Below are positions 26,036 through 35,089 of a DNA stretch of 64,000 nt, piece after piece. Where the stretch lies: positions 372,001 through 436,000 of the forward strand of contig NZ_CP072389.1 in assembly GCF_018127785.1 (NCBI RefSeq), written 5' to 3'. A program made the position numbers and the translations under genes. Every line of letters starts with the position of its first letter. Position 1 is the first letter of the stretch. Source of the DNA: Prevotella scopos JCM 17725. Its GTDB lineage: Bacteria > Bacteroidota > Bacteroidia > Bacteroidales > Bacteroidaceae. The notes under the pieces are model-generated. The model ran no database searches, had not been told where the DNA came from, and saw nothing but the letters and a program-made list of their open reading frames with translations.

Positions 26036-27571
26036 ATGATAATGTATTGTAGTAAGAGACTTTTTCTGTCCCTCTGCTTGCTGGTGGTCTTATCTTCCTG
26101 CACGAGTGAGTTTGTTGATATTAATCGTCCAGGGAGTAAGTTATCACAAGAAGAGTTGAGTCGAGATAACTATGCTGTTGGCTCATTCTTGATTCAGATG
26201 CAGGGAGTGGCTTTCCCAGAGCAAGAAAATGCTTATCAAACAATGATTGACTTTGTGGGTAACTATCTGGGTCGGTACACAACTTACTCAAAAGAACAGC
26301 CGAAAAATCATACACTATTCAATGCAAGTAATATATGGCGTGCTTGGCCAGCATCTTATGCGCCTCCTTTTGTGTCTGCGTATAACGAGGTGGTTAATCT
26401 GAATGGTAAAGAGAATATCACTTATGCTTGGGCTTTGATTCTTCGTGCACAAGCTTTCCTGCGATTCACTGATATCTATGGTCCGTTCCCCCTCAGTGTG
26501 AATGCGGATAATCATGTTGTTTACGTGTCACAGCGGGATATTTATTTACAACTGATAAAGGACCTAAATGAGGCTACTTCTTACATCTCATCTGACACAC
26601 AACTTGCTAAGGAAATGATAACCTTTGCACCATACGACCTTGTTTATAAAGGCGATTTCAACAAGTGGCGTAAGTTTGCCAATTCGTTAAAGTTGCGCAT
26701 CGCTGTGCGTATTAGTAATGTAGAACCTGTGATGGCACGTTCTTTAGCTGAGAAAGCAGTGCGGGAGGGGGTCATAGAAGGAAACGAGGATAACTGTACC
26801 ATTCGTTATAATAAAGCTGGTTTGTGGACAACTGCTGTTTCATGGGGTGATAGTCGTATCTGTGCTGATATTGAAAGTTTTATGACTGGATATAAAGATC
26901 CACGAATGAGTAAGTATTTTTTGCAACCATTAACTCAAGGTAAACGTAAATATATTGGTTGTCGGGCTGGGGCTACGATAGGAAGCAATGTTGTTGCTAA
27001 GCGTCTTTATTCGTCTGTAAATATGCAAGAGACGACACCTGGAATTTGGCTTACAGCATCGGAGATGGCATTTTGTAAGGCTGAAGGAGTATTACGTGGC
27101 TGGAATATGGGCAGTGGAACAGTGAAGGATTATTATGAGCAAGGTGTGACATTATCTTTCGAGCAATGGGGAGCCGATGGTGCAGCTACCTATCTGTTGG
27201 ATGACACTTCAACAGAAGCCAATTACACTGATGCCTTAGGTGGTTTTGGTAGGGCTGCTGTAAAGGCTTCTACAATTACGATTAAATGGGATGATGTTGC
27301 CCCTATGGCTAAAAAAATGGAGCGTCTGATAACGCAGAAGTGGATTGCTTTGTTCCCAAATGGACAGGAGGGATGGAACGAGATTCGTCGCACAGGCTAT
27401 CCTCGCATCTTCTCAGTGCCGCAGGCTACAAATGGTTATACGCTGTTGACGCCTAATAGAATTCCATTCGATAAGAATCAACTGATTAACAATCGCAGCA
27501 ATTATGAGAAGGCTGTTGAACTTTTAGGTGGTCCAGATGATTATGCAACACCAATGTGGTGGCAGAGGTAA
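26036..27571 (+). CDS. SusD/RagB-type substrate-binding lipoprotein
   Basis: A 511-residue surface lipoprotein whose start falls one base after the SusC stop. The signal peptide ends in a lipobox (LVVLSSCTSEF, Cys about 21). The body has SusD-like TPR helices such as AWALILRAQAFLRFTDIYGPFPLS and ends with the usual QKWIALFPNGQEGWNEIRRTGYP segment of the SusD-like group 2 proteins. It should cap the SusC barrel and capture the ligand. It has no homology-based clue to substrate. Confidence 0.93.
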   Translation: MIMYCSKRLFLSLCLLVVLSSCTSEFVDINRPGSKLSQEELSRDNYAVGSFLIQMQGVAFPEQENAYQTMIDFVGNYLGRYTTYSKEQPKNHTLFNASNIWRAWPASYAPPFVSAYNEVVNLNGKENITYAWALILRAQAFLRFTDIYGPFPLSVNADNHVVYVSQRDIYLQLIKDLNEATSYISSDTQLAKEMITFAPYDLVYKGDFNKWRKFANSLKLRIAVRISNVEPVMARSLAEKAVREGVIEGNEDNCTIRYNKAGLWTTAVSWGDSRICADIESFMTGYKDPRMSKYFLQPLTQGKRKYIGCRAGATIGSNVVAKRLYSSVNMQETTPGIWLTASEMAFCKAEGVLRGWNMGSGTVKDYYEQGVTLSFEQWGADGAATYLLDDTSTEANYTDALGGFGRAAVKASTITIKWDDVAPMAKKMERLITQKWIALFPNGQEGWNEIRRTGYPRIFSVPQATNGYTLLTPNRIPFDKNQLINNRSNYEKAVELLGGPDDYATPMWWQR

Positions 27572-27626
27572 TTAGTCTTCTACCTTTTATAATACAACTC
27601 TTTTAAAGATATGAAGGTCATTAGAA

Positions 27627-27675
27627 AGCCTTGCACATTCAATTATGTTCATCTAGGAGAGTGCGATGCAAGGCT
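27627..27675. terminator. Possible terminator hairpin between convergent genes
   Basis: AGCCTTGCA (27627-27635) pairs with TGCAAGGCT (27667-27675), with a GCAC/GTGC pair inside. There is no long T run, so it may be a weak bidirectional terminator for the SusD and radA transcripts. Confidence 0.35.
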
Positions 27676-27739
27676 CCATTTACCAAAACGAAATGGGTTG
27701 TTTATGAAAAATGCAATTACTGTGTTTGGTATGAGTTTC

Positions 27740-29140
27740 CTACCCAAACAATGCTCTAAGTGCCTCTTCAACCTTTCTTACTGGGTGTAGTTGAATATTA
27801 TATTTGCCTGTAAGTCCTGAAAGGTTGTACTTTGGAATAATAATATGACTAAAACCAAGTTTCTCTGCTTCAGCAATCCGTTGTTCGATACGACTGACGG
27901 GACGTACCTCACCACTTAATCCAACCTCACCACACATACACCAACCTTGCTCTATTGGTGTATCGACATTTGATGAGAGTACAGCAGCTATAACACTAAG
28001 GTCCATTGCCATATCTGTCGCGCGTAATCCACCAGCAATGTTCAGGAAGACATCCTTTTGCATCAGCTTAAAACCAACACGTTTTTCCAATACAGCGAGA
28101 AGCATGTTCAGACGACGTTGGTCAAAGCCTGTAGCTGAACGTTGTGGGGTCCCATAGGCAGCAGAAGATACAAGTGCTTGTGTCTCAACAAGGAAAGGAC
28201 GTGCTCCTTCTATTGTACTTGAGATAGCCACACCTGATAATCCTTCATGGTCTTCTGTAAGTAGAAGTTCGGAAGGATTGCTCACCTCACGAAGTCCCTG
28301 TTGTTCCATTTCATAGATTCCAAGTTCGGAGGTCGAGCCAAAGCGGTTTTTAATACTCCGGAGGATACGGTACATATAGTGTTGGTCGCCTTCAAATTGA
28401 ATCACGGTGTCAACAATATGCTCTAATATCTTTGGACCTGCTATACTTCCTTCTTTGTTGATATGGCCGATAAGGATAACTGGGACACCACTTGTCTTGG
28501 CAAAACGTAGAAGAGCTGATGCACATTCACGTACTTGTGTAATGCTTCCCGGACTACTATCAACGTCTTCTGTTGAGATAGTTTGGATTGAGTCAATGAT
28601 GACAAGTTCTGGTTGTACGTCACGAATATGCTCAAAGATATGTTCAAGAGATGTTTCAGATAAGATAATGATGTTTTCGGATATATCCTTAGAAATTCTC
28701 TCAGCACGCATTTTGATCTGATGAGGACTTTCCTCACCGCTGACATAGAGTACACGCTGCGGTAAATGGAGAATGGTTTGGAGTGTTAGCGTACTCTTAC
28801 CAATACCTGGTTCTCCACCAAGCAGAACGATACTACCTGTTACCAAACCACCACCTAACACACGATTTAACTCACCATCGTGCATATCGATACGTGGATC
28901 ATCGTGTGAGGATATATCACGCAGTCGTTGAGGCTTGTTTGCTAAAGCTGAAACAGAACCGCCCGAAGCAGCATTACGTAATGTTGTTGCAGCATTGCGT
29001 GCAGCCTGTGAACCCGTATCAGCAGCAATACGAATCTCTTTGAATGTGTTCCATTGTCCACAGTTGGGACACTTGCCAATCCATTTTGTGCTTTCCTGTC
29101 CACAATTGCTGCAGACGAAAGCTATCTTGTCCTTTGCCAT
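27740..29140 (-). CDS. radA: DNA repair protein RadA
   Basis: A 466-residue RadA (Sms), a RecA-like branch-migration helicase that processes recombination intermediates. From the ATG chosen (29138-29140) it starts MAKDKIAFVCSNCGQES with a C4 zinc finger (CSNC, then CPNC), followed by the RecA-like core with Walker A GGEPGIGKST and the RadA-specific KNRFGS motif, and a Lon-like C-terminal domain. An upstream in-frame start at 29302 exists, but it would overlap the divergent lipoprotein gene and precedes the conserved N-terminus, so it is rejected. Confidence 0.95.
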   Translation of the reverse strand: MAKDKIAFVCSNCGQESTKWIGKCPNCGQWNTFKEIRIAADTGSQAARNAATTLRNAASGGSVSALANKPQRLRDISSHDDPRIDMHDGELNRVLGGGLVTGSIVLLGGEPGIGKSTLTLQTILHLPQRVLYVSGEESPHQIKMRAERISKDISENIIILSETSLEHIFEHIRDVQPELVIIDSIQTISTEDVDSSPGSITQVRECASALLRFAKTSGVPVILIGHINKEGSIAGPKILEHIVDTVIQFEGDQHYMYRILRSIKNRFGSTSELGIYEMEQQGLREVSNPSELLLTEDHEGLSGVAISSTIEGARPFLVETQALVSSAAYGTPQRSATGFDQRRLNMLLAVLEKRVGFKLMQKDVFLNIAGGLRATDMAMDLSVIAAVLSSNVDTPIEQGWCMCGEVGLSGEVRPVSRIEQRIAEAEKLGFSHIIIPKYNLSGLTGKYNIQLHPVRKVEEALRALFG

Positions 29141-29188
29141 AAGTAAGACAAAAGTAATAAGATTTTTCTTAGTTACAAAATTTATTCT

Positions 29189-29196
29189 TAATTTTG
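29189..29196 (+). promoter_or_regulatory. Promoter almost touching the lipoprotein ATG
   Basis: TAATTTTG followed by C ends 7 bases before the ATG at 29204, so the transcript should have a leader of at most a few bases. Confidence 0.55.
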
Positions 29197-29203
29197 CAAC
29201 TAT

Positions 29204-30124
29204 ATGAAACATATTAATTACCTGCTCCTCCTGGCTGTGCTTATGCTTGTCGGCTGTGGTAAGAGCGATAAAGAACTGCAAGCAGAACGTAAAGCGAAGC
29301 AACTGGCTGAGCGTGAAGCTTATCAGAAAGCCTATAAGATAGCAGTGATGCCAACAATGGATTGCCTTCCAGCATATCTATTGAAGGATAGCTTGTTATA
29401 TGATACTGTCAAGGTTGACATTAGACTTTGTAGGTTTAATGCGCAGATGGATTGTGATACAGCAATGATAGGAGGGAGTGTACAAGCTGTCTTCAGCGAC
29501 CTTGTTCGTACGGAACGATTGAAGCATAGAAACAAAGTGTTAATGCACTATCTGACAGATACAAATCTTAATTGGCAACTTATTGCTGACAAAGGTTCAA
29601 AACTAAAGAAACTTTCTGATTTGAGTGACAAGATTGTTGCTATGACTCGTTACTCAGGAACAGACCTGCTGACTGATATGGTCGTAAAGAAGGCAAAGCC
29701 AAAGTATCAAGTCTTCCGTGTACAAATTAATGATGTATTCGTGAGACTTGCTATGTTGCAAAATCACGAGATAGACGCCTATTGGTTCTCTGAGCCACAA
29801 GTAGCCAAGGCTTTATCGGCTGATAATAATTCTCTTTTTAATTCGGAGGATGCTGGTGTTCATCTTGGTGTGGTGGCTATAATGGATAAAATACGTCGTC
29901 AAGATGAAGAAATCGCCTTTGCTGAGGCTTATGATAAAGCTGTTGACCAAATCAATAAGCATGGTGTTAAGTATTATTCTGACTTAATTCAGAAATATAT
30001 GAAGGTTGATGAAGCTGTTGTACGTGCATTACCTGACATCAAATATACGAAGATTGGTCCACCACGTAAGGCAGACTTACTTATGGCACGCAATTATCTT
30101 AATAGCGGTAAAGTTAGTAAGTAA
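29204..30124 (+). CDS. Periplasmic-binding-protein-like lipoprotein
   Basis: A 306-residue lipoprotein (lipobox LMLVGCGKS, Cys about 19) with a charged helix (about 24-45) and then a domain like ABC-transporter solute-binding proteins of the SsuA/NMT1 group: AVMPTMDCLPAYLLKDSLLYD, a MARYSGTDLL-like central segment (MTRYSGTDLLTDMVVKK) and EIDAYWFSEPQVAKAL. No permease or ATPase gene is adjacent, so transport is not shown; it may sense or store a small molecule. The promoter almost abuts the ATG. The TPR gene follows 35 bases later. Confidence 0.72.
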   Translation: MKHINYLLLLAVLMLVGCGKSDKELQAERKAKQLAEREAYQKAYKIAVMPTMDCLPAYLLKDSLLYDTVKVDIRLCRFNAQMDCDTAMIGGSVQAVFSDLVRTERLKHRNKVLMHYLTDTNLNWQLIADKGSKLKKLSDLSDKIVAMTRYSGTDLLTDMVVKKAKPKYQVFRVQINDVFVRLAMLQNHEIDAYWFSEPQVAKALSADNNSLFNSEDAGVHLGVVAIMDKIRRQDEEIAFAEAYDKAVDQINKHGVKYYSDLIQKYMKVDEAVVRALPDIKYTKIGPPRKADLLMARNYLNSGKVSK

Positions 30125-30159
30125 GGTATAGTATAGTAATAAAATTAAGGAGTAGGGCA

Positions 30160-32337
30160 GTGAATGTAGATGAGATTCTTAGTAAGACTATAGGTTTGTT
30201 GATGGACAAGCGATTGAGTAAAGCTATTGATCGATTAGATCAACTTTACGCTCAGCGTCCATCGCTTATGGGTCACGGTGAGTTTGAAGCAATCAAAACA
30301 GATTATCAGTTGATGGTCGATTATATGGGACGAGGTTTTTCAGATAGTCATCGTGAATCGCTCTACAACTCTTTGTTACAGCGACTTTATAGAGTTGCTG
30401 CCAATCTTGAGATAAGCTGGCGTTGTAAGAATGTAGGTGCATACGTTAACTCGTTTAAGGTTATTGACCATCTGAATACAAGTCATGATTTTGTTCGTAC
30501 TGTGTTAGAAGCCTTTGTTTCAGACATTGCTATGCTCTCACTTCAGCCAGAAGAGGCGAGAGAACAAAAAACAGCTGAACTTTACGAACGTCATCTATCA
30601 TTTATCAATCGTCTTTTTAATGCTTTATGGACATCTTGTCAATGGACTGATGACGATTGTACTTTCTATACTGATTTACTCCTTTCTCCAACTCTTGCAT
30701 CAACTGATCAACAAGTGATAGTTAGCGCTATTAGCCTTGGCGCTATGAATCAATTTGATATCAACAAGTTTAAGACGCTTGCTAATGTATATCAAAAAGC
30801 CACTGATGAACATGTGAGACAACGTGCATTGGTTGGCTGGGTGTTATCGATATTCGAGGGAATGGATATCTTTCCTGAGCAAGATGCAATCGTACGTGAA
30901 CTCTGTGAGAATCCTGCAATAGCCAAAGAGTTGTTGACTTTGCAAATACAATTCTTCTATAGTAAGGACGCAGAGAGGGATAATGATAAGATACAACGTG
31001 ACATCATGCCCGATCTCATGCGTAATTCTAATCTTACGATAGGTCGTCTTGGTATCATGGAGAAAGAAGAAGATGCGATAGAGAATATCCTTCATCAAGA
31101 TGCTGATGAGAAACGAATGGAACAATTGGAAGAAAACGTTCGCAAAATGATGGACATGCAGAAGCAGGGTTCGGATATCTACTTCGGCGGTTTTAGTCAG
31201 ATGAAACGATTTCCTTTCTTCAATGACATGGTGAATTGGTTCATTCCTTTTTATTTGAATCACCCCGCTTTGCGCTCTGTGATAAATAAATTAGGCGATA
31301 CTAAGTTCTTAAACACACTCATGGAAAGAAGTAACTTCTGTGAGTCGGATAGATACTCCTTTGCTTTTGCGTTAGAGCAAATCATTAATCAGTTGCCTGC
31401 TGATATTAAGGAGGTGATAGGTTCTGATGCAATGTTAGGTCCTTTGGCTGAAAGTGATGATATGGAAGATGCAATGAGCATTCGACGTACCTATCTTCAG
31501 GATCTCTATCGTTTCTTCCGTCTCTATCCTACTGCAAGCGATTTTATCAATCCATTTGAGGATAATGGTAAGAGTGATTTTGTTGCAGACACCTTCTTCT
31601 TTACCTATAAAACCTTTATGGGTACAGGACTAGATAAGGTTAAATTGCGTTTAGCATTACATTTGTATAAGCATAGACAATTTGAAGAACTTGCTGAACT
31701 ATTGACAACTTTCCAGAGTGAAGACTCACGCTATGCGATTTTGATGGGTTATACAAATATTGATATGGGTAAGGCAGAGTTCTCTTATCAGTTCTTTGAC
31801 TATGCTTTGAAGAAAGAACCTGAAAACCTATGGGCCTTGAAAGGTAAAGCGAGGGCAGCTCTTGATATGGAGGATTATGTCACTGCAGCAGAAGTTTATT
31901 CTGCTTTGTTGAAGTTAGAACCAGGACAGAAGAATTACACAATGAATCGTTGTGTCGCTCTTTTGAAGTTAGGTAGGACCAGTGAGGTGCGTGAGGAGTT
32001 GTTCCGTCTTGATTATCAATACCCTGATGATATGAACGTGAAACGTGTCCTTGCATGGGCAATGCTGGCAGATAAGAGTCTTGATAAAGCTGCACAGCTC
32101 TATGATACCCTCCTAACATCAACCCCTGCTCATGAGGATTATCTGAATGCTGGCTATTGTCAGTGGGCCATGGGTAATATTCAGCAGGCTGTTGATTTAT
32201 TCCGTGAATGGTTAGCAAAGAGTGGGAGGAGTTCAGAAATGTTGTTAGATGAGTTCCAAAGTGATGTTGAAACGCTGTCACTCTACAATATTTCCGAAAC
32301 CGACTGCTACTTGATGTTAAGCTTAGTAGGTGGATAA
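30160..32337 (+). CDS. Large tetratricopeptide repeat protein
   Basis: A 725-residue, apparently cytoplasmic, largely helical protein that starts with GTG, preceded by an AAGGAG ribosome site. The C-terminal part (about 500-700) has recognisable TPR pairs: YQFFDYALKKEPENLWALKGKA, AAEVYSALLKLEPGQ and AAQLYDTLLTSTPAHEDYLNAGYC. The N-terminal 500 residues are helical but unassigned. No signal peptide or membrane segment is seen. It lies between a lipoprotein gene and an AlkD-like gene on the same strand; function unknown. Confidence 0.75.
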   Translation: MNVDEILSKTIGLLMDKRLSKAIDRLDQLYAQRPSLMGHGEFEAIKTDYQLMVDYMGRGFSDSHRESLYNSLLQRLYRVAANLEISWRCKNVGAYVNSFKVIDHLNTSHDFVRTVLEAFVSDIAMLSLQPEEAREQKTAELYERHLSFINRLFNALWTSCQWTDDDCTFYTDLLLSPTLASTDQQVIVSAISLGAMNQFDINKFKTLANVYQKATDEHVRQRALVGWVLSIFEGMDIFPEQDAIVRELCENPAIAKELLTLQIQFFYSKDAERDNDKIQRDIMPDLMRNSNLTIGRLGIMEKEEDAIENILHQDADEKRMEQLEENVRKMMDMQKQGSDIYFGGFSQMKRFPFFNDMVNWFIPFYLNHPALRSVINKLGDTKFLNTLMERSNFCESDRYSFAFALEQIINQLPADIKEVIGSDAMLGPLAESDDMEDAMSIRRTYLQDLYRFFRLYPTASDFINPFEDNGKSDFVADTFFFTYKTFMGTGLDKVKLRLALHLYKHRQFEELAELLTTFQSEDSRYAILMGYTNIDMGKAEFSYQFFDYALKKEPENLWALKGKARAALDMEDYVTAAEVYSALLKLEPGQKNYTMNRCVALLKLGRTSEVREELFRLDYQYPDDMNVKRVLAWAMLADKSLDKAAQLYDTLLTSTPAHEDYLNAGYCQWAMGNIQQAVDLFREWLAKSGRSSEMLLDEFQSDVETLSLYNISETDCYLMLSLVGG

Positions 32338-32432
32338 TAACTGCGATTATGTTCTCAAAGACTTAATAATAAGGACGTCGTAGCATGGAATGGCTACAAT
32401 AATTTTTTCAAATTTAATAGGTAAAGATAATA

Positions 32433-33047
32433 ATGGATGAACAGATACACGAGAAACTAAAAGAGATAAAACAGTCTTTCCGATTGTTGATGAATGGTGT
32501 TGCATCCCACTCAATGCGTGAGAAAGGTGTTTCGTATAAAATAAACTGGGGTGTACCACTCCCTGATTTGCAGAAGATGGCAACTGAATATGGTAAAGAT
32601 TATGCTCTTGCCATAGAACTATGGAAAGAAGATATCCGTGAGTGTCAAGTGCTTGCTACATTAATTATGCCAGCAGAGAAGATGGATGAGGATCTTGTTG
32701 AAGTTTGGATGGAACGCCTTCGTACTCAGGAAATGGCTGAATTGCTGGCTTTCAACTTACTCCAATATCTTGATTTTGCACCAACTTTGGCGTATAAATG
32801 GATTGCTTCAGGTCGTGATATGTATCAGCTTTGTGGTTACCAACTCCTTGCGCGTCTTTTTTCCCGAGGTATGGAACCTAATGAACGTGGAATCAACGAG
32901 TTCCTTGATCAAGCTCGTACGACATTGGAAGGTGAGAATCTCTCATTAAAGCATGCGGCTTATAATTGTGTCTTGAGCTTCTGCGATTTAGGTGAGGAGT
33001 TTGATGTTATTGCACAGAAAGCGCTTGCTGATCTCAATATTCTATAA
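32433..33047 (+). CDS. AlkD-like DNA alkylation repair family protein
   Basis: A 204-residue all-helical protein resembling the DNA alkylation repair (AlkD/HEAT-like) family. The family start region is visible as SYKINWGVPLPDLQKMATEYGKDYALAIELWKEDIRECQVLA, followed by repeated helical pairs including LAFNLLQYLDFAP and HAAYNCVLSFCDLGEEF. AlkD-type glycosylases remove bulky alkylated bases, but many distant family members lack activity and the catalytic Trp/Asp pattern cannot be confirmed here. It lies about 95 bases after the TPR gene. Confidence 0.72.
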   Translation: MDEQIHEKLKEIKQSFRLLMNGVASHSMREKGVSYKINWGVPLPDLQKMATEYGKDYALAIELWKEDIRECQVLATLIMPAEKMDEDLVEVWMERLRTQEMAELLAFNLLQYLDFAPTLAYKWIASGRDMYQLCGYQLLARLFSRGMEPNERGINEFLDQARTTLEGENLSLKHAAYNCVLSFCDLGEEFDVIAQKALADLNIL

Positions 33048-33375
33048 AGTCTTAGTCTTTTTAATGGTTATCTTTTGTCTGGCTTGAACCGCTGAAACAG
33101 TGGGAAGGGTAAGGTAACTAGGGCTAATATCGCTCTAAACTTTAAAGTAAATGTATTCTTACATGAGTCAGAAGCGATGACAGATTTTACAATAAAAGTT
33201 GCATTTCATTTTGCTATTATTTTTAATACTTTGCGTACCTTGCTGAAATGCTGTAAGTTAAGTATCTATTATAGCTGACAGGGTTGTCAGGAATTTACAT
33301 TGCTGAATGTATTTTGCCTGCTGAAAGGTTCTGAATGATATTCGCTGAAAGCTTATAATAAAACATACAAAAAAG
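33048..33375 (+). other. Gene-free region with repeated GCTGAA words
   Basis: No ORF is present. Between 33240 and 33360 the word GCTGA(A) occurs about five times. The stretch ends in the strong terminator at 33376-33413, so it is either a long 3' untranslated region of the AlkD-like gene or a separate short RNA; no convincing promoter was found. Confidence 0.35.
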
Positions 33376-33413
33376 AAGTCGATACATCAATGTGGATATA
33401 TCGACTTTTTTTT
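33376..33413. terminator. Bidirectional Rho-independent terminator
   Basis: AAGTCGATA pairs with TATCGACTT, with an A run before and a T run after. It can end both the plus-strand transcript from the left and the minus-strand transcript carrying the 27-residue ORF. Confidence 0.8.
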
Positions 33414-33480
33414 ATCTGTCAAATGTTAAACATTATAACAGTGTTCCATTAAATTTCTGGTCTTTTGTTTAACTGATTTA

Positions 33481-33564
33481 TTAATCAAGATTAATCTTCT
33501 TTGAAACAATCAAAGCTTCAGCAATTACGGCTGCAATGATAGTAATAATACCAAATGTTAACAT
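33481..33564 (-). CDS. 27-residue single-helix membrane peptide
   Basis: A short ORF encoding a peptide that starts MLTFGIITIIAAVIAEALIV and ends with a charged tail SKKINLD, that is, one membrane helix with a cytoplasmic-type basic end. An AGAAAGG ribosome site lies just upstream, a TACCTTTG promoter box at 33640-33647 gives a leader of about 70 bases, and a strong terminator lies downstream. It has the full set of signals of a real small gene. It belongs to no family I recognise. Confidence 0.55.
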   Translation of the reverse strand: MLTFGIITIIAAVIAEALIVSKKINLD

Positions 33565-33639
33565 AATCTACCTTTCTTCTTTTGTGCAAAACCCCTTTGG
33601 TCTTGCTGTTATTACTTATTTCTCTTTGTGTATTCAAGG

Positions 33640-33647
33640 CAAAGGTA
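33640..33647 (-). promoter_or_regulatory. Promoter for the 27-residue peptide gene
   Basis: TACCTTTG followed by CC on the minus strand; no clear upstream TTG element is seen. Confidence 0.45.
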
Positions 33648-33801
33648 CGAAAGAATATTGATATAACGATCTTTTATTGTGGTTGTTATGAAAATCGAAG
33701 TAAATTTTTGATGTAAATCAATGGTGTTGACTCTGGTCAAAAAGTGATTGAAAGAAGTATAAAAAAGAATGTATAAATTTGTTGTAATTACTTGAAAAAT
33801 G

Positions 33802-33809
33802 TATCTTTG
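33802..33809 (+). promoter_or_regulatory. Promoter for the 37-residue peptide gene
   Basis: TATCTTTG with TTG at 33782-33784, 34 bases before the ATG at 33844. Confidence 0.6.
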
Positions 33810-33843
33810 TAACCGATTTAGTATTTAAGATAACAATTCATTT

Positions 33844-33957
33844 ATGGAAAGATTAATAATTAAAAATCAGGAGTTTGATAGTAGCGTTGATGCTCGTTTC
33901 CTTGAGATTCAGAATGCACGTCGTCAGGCTTTGGCACAGAAGGCTAAAAAGCACTAA
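33844..33957 (+). CDS. 37-residue basic peptide
   Basis: A short ORF whose product starts MERLIIKNQEFDSSVDARF and ends with a basic amphipathic helix RRQALAQKAKKH. It has a good promoter (33802-33809), a short leader and a strong terminator at 34047-34086. There is no membrane segment, so it is probably a cytoplasmic peptide, perhaps nucleic-acid or protein binding. I do not recognise the family. The downstream 90 bases contain a further hairpin (ATCCATT/AATGGAT). Confidence 0.55.
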   Translation: MERLIIKNQEFDSSVDARFLEIQNARRQALAQKAKKH

Positions 33958-34046
33958 AACAAACTATTCGCATCCATTGCTATTATAATGGATGGCTGTG
34001 AGGCTTAGAAAAAGAAACGAGAATAATATTTATCTCAGTAACAAGA

Positions 34047-34086
34047 AAAGGCTCAATCAAATGATGTTGATTGGGCCTTTTTTTAT
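34047..34086 (+). terminator. Rho-independent terminator
   Basis: AGGCTCAATCA (34051-34061) pairs with TGATTGGGCCT (34070-34080), flanked by A4 and T7. Confidence 0.85.
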
Positions 34087-34126
34087 GGTACTATGTTTAA
34101 TCACACATAGCCTACTATAATGCTGT

Positions 34127-34936
34127 TTAGAAATCTACATCTTCTCCATCCTCATCGGCTTGCATCTCCAGTTCTTCTGGGTTGGTGTCAAATGTAGTAC
34201 GATAACTTTCCTCTGTGAGCTTGTCCTCATCGAAGTCCTCGTCCTCATCCTCATCAGTATTCTTCTCTTCTTCTAACAATAAATCTTCATCATCTTCGTC
34301 ATTCAAGAGGTTCTCGTCTTCAATCTCGTCAAATGATGTTGTTTTCTTGTTGGCTACAATTGGGATAGGCTTTTCTTTTGCAAAAATAGCTTCTGTCCAT
34401 GAGCCTTTAGAAATCTCAAGAACTTCAAAGCCATCAGCAACTTTCTTCTCATAAAGACCACCAGCTTTCTTCAAGCGAGCTGTTGGAAGCGTTGTTGTAC
34501 TTATATCAAATCCATTTAAGATAATATCCTGCACACTCTGAGGTAAGCTCTCCCAACCGCCTCCAAAGTTACGCTCTAGAACTTCAATAAGTTTCTGAGC
34601 AGATATATGATGGATATTCTCCAATGTTAAGTCTGTAATACGTTGAATAGGCTTCTTTTTCAAAGCCCATTTTACGATTGTACCCTCATCAAGTCTAACT
34701 TGACCAACTTGGCAGCCACGTTCTTCGTATTTCTTAATTATCTCTGGCTTGTCAACTTTCACTTCTTCAATGGTAAAGGCACTTTTAATCACATCAATAT
34801 AGTGACGCTCATTATCCCTTAAATCGGCGTCACGTTCTGCTTGTGCCCAAAGGCGGAAGACATCGTTTTCCTGAATGTCCCACACATTACTTTTTGTTAG
34901 ATTCTTTAACGATAGTGCTTGTCCTTGTCGCTTCAT
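34127..34936 (-). CDS. Conserved hypothetical protein with acidic tail
   Basis: A 269-residue soluble protein of unknown function. Residues 1-200 form a mixed domain (for example KRITDLTLENIHHISAQKLIEVLER region, about 95-125). Residues about 205-269 are a low-complexity acidic tail dominated by Glu and Asp, with runs such as NDEDDEDLLLEEE. Such tails usually contact basic proteins or mimic nucleic acid. A TACTTTTG promoter (35005-35012) lies about 70 bases upstream. It is not part of an operon. Confidence 0.6.
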   Translation of the reverse strand: MKRQGQALSLKNLTKSNVWDIQENDVFRLWAQAERDADLRDNERHYIDVIKSAFTIEEVKVDKPEIIKKYEERGCQVGQVRLDEGTIVKWALKKKPIQRITDLTLENIHHISAQKLIEVLERNFGGGWESLPQSVQDIILNGFDISTTTLPTARLKKAGGLYEKKVADGFEVLEISKGSWTEAIFAKEKPIPIVANKKTTSFDEIEDENLLNDEDDEDLLLEEEKNTDEDEDEDFDEDKLTEESYRTTFDTNPEELEMQADEDGEDVDF

Positions 34937-35004
34937 ATTGTGTTTACTTTTTCATTTTTCTTTTTGGTATAGCTTAATGCTAAGCCATACCCTCAGACCT
35001 GCTG

Positions 35005-35012
35005 CAAAAGTA
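35005..35012 (-). promoter_or_regulatory. Promoter for the acidic-tail protein gene
   Basis: TACTTTTG followed by C on the minus strand, about 70 bases before the ATG at 34936. Confidence 0.5.
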
Positions 35013-35089
35013 TATACTTAAACGTAAACTTCCAAACTTTTTCGCTGAAAAGTTATCCAAAAGTGAGAAATAAGCACAATCTGAAAACG

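Noticed and set aside
29141..29302. Longer N-terminus for RadA
   Set aside because: It overlaps the divergent lipoprotein gene and its promoter, and the conserved RadA start with the zinc finger begins at 29140.
33230..33413. Independent small RNA ending at the 33376-33413 terminator
   Set aside because: TACTTTGC near 33232 has only one base between TA and TTTG and no upstream element at the right distance; a long 3' untranslated region of the AlkD-like gene explains it as well.
34215..34454. Serine-rich plus-strand ORF
   Set aside because: It is the antisense reading of the Glu/Asp-rich tail of the 269-residue protein.
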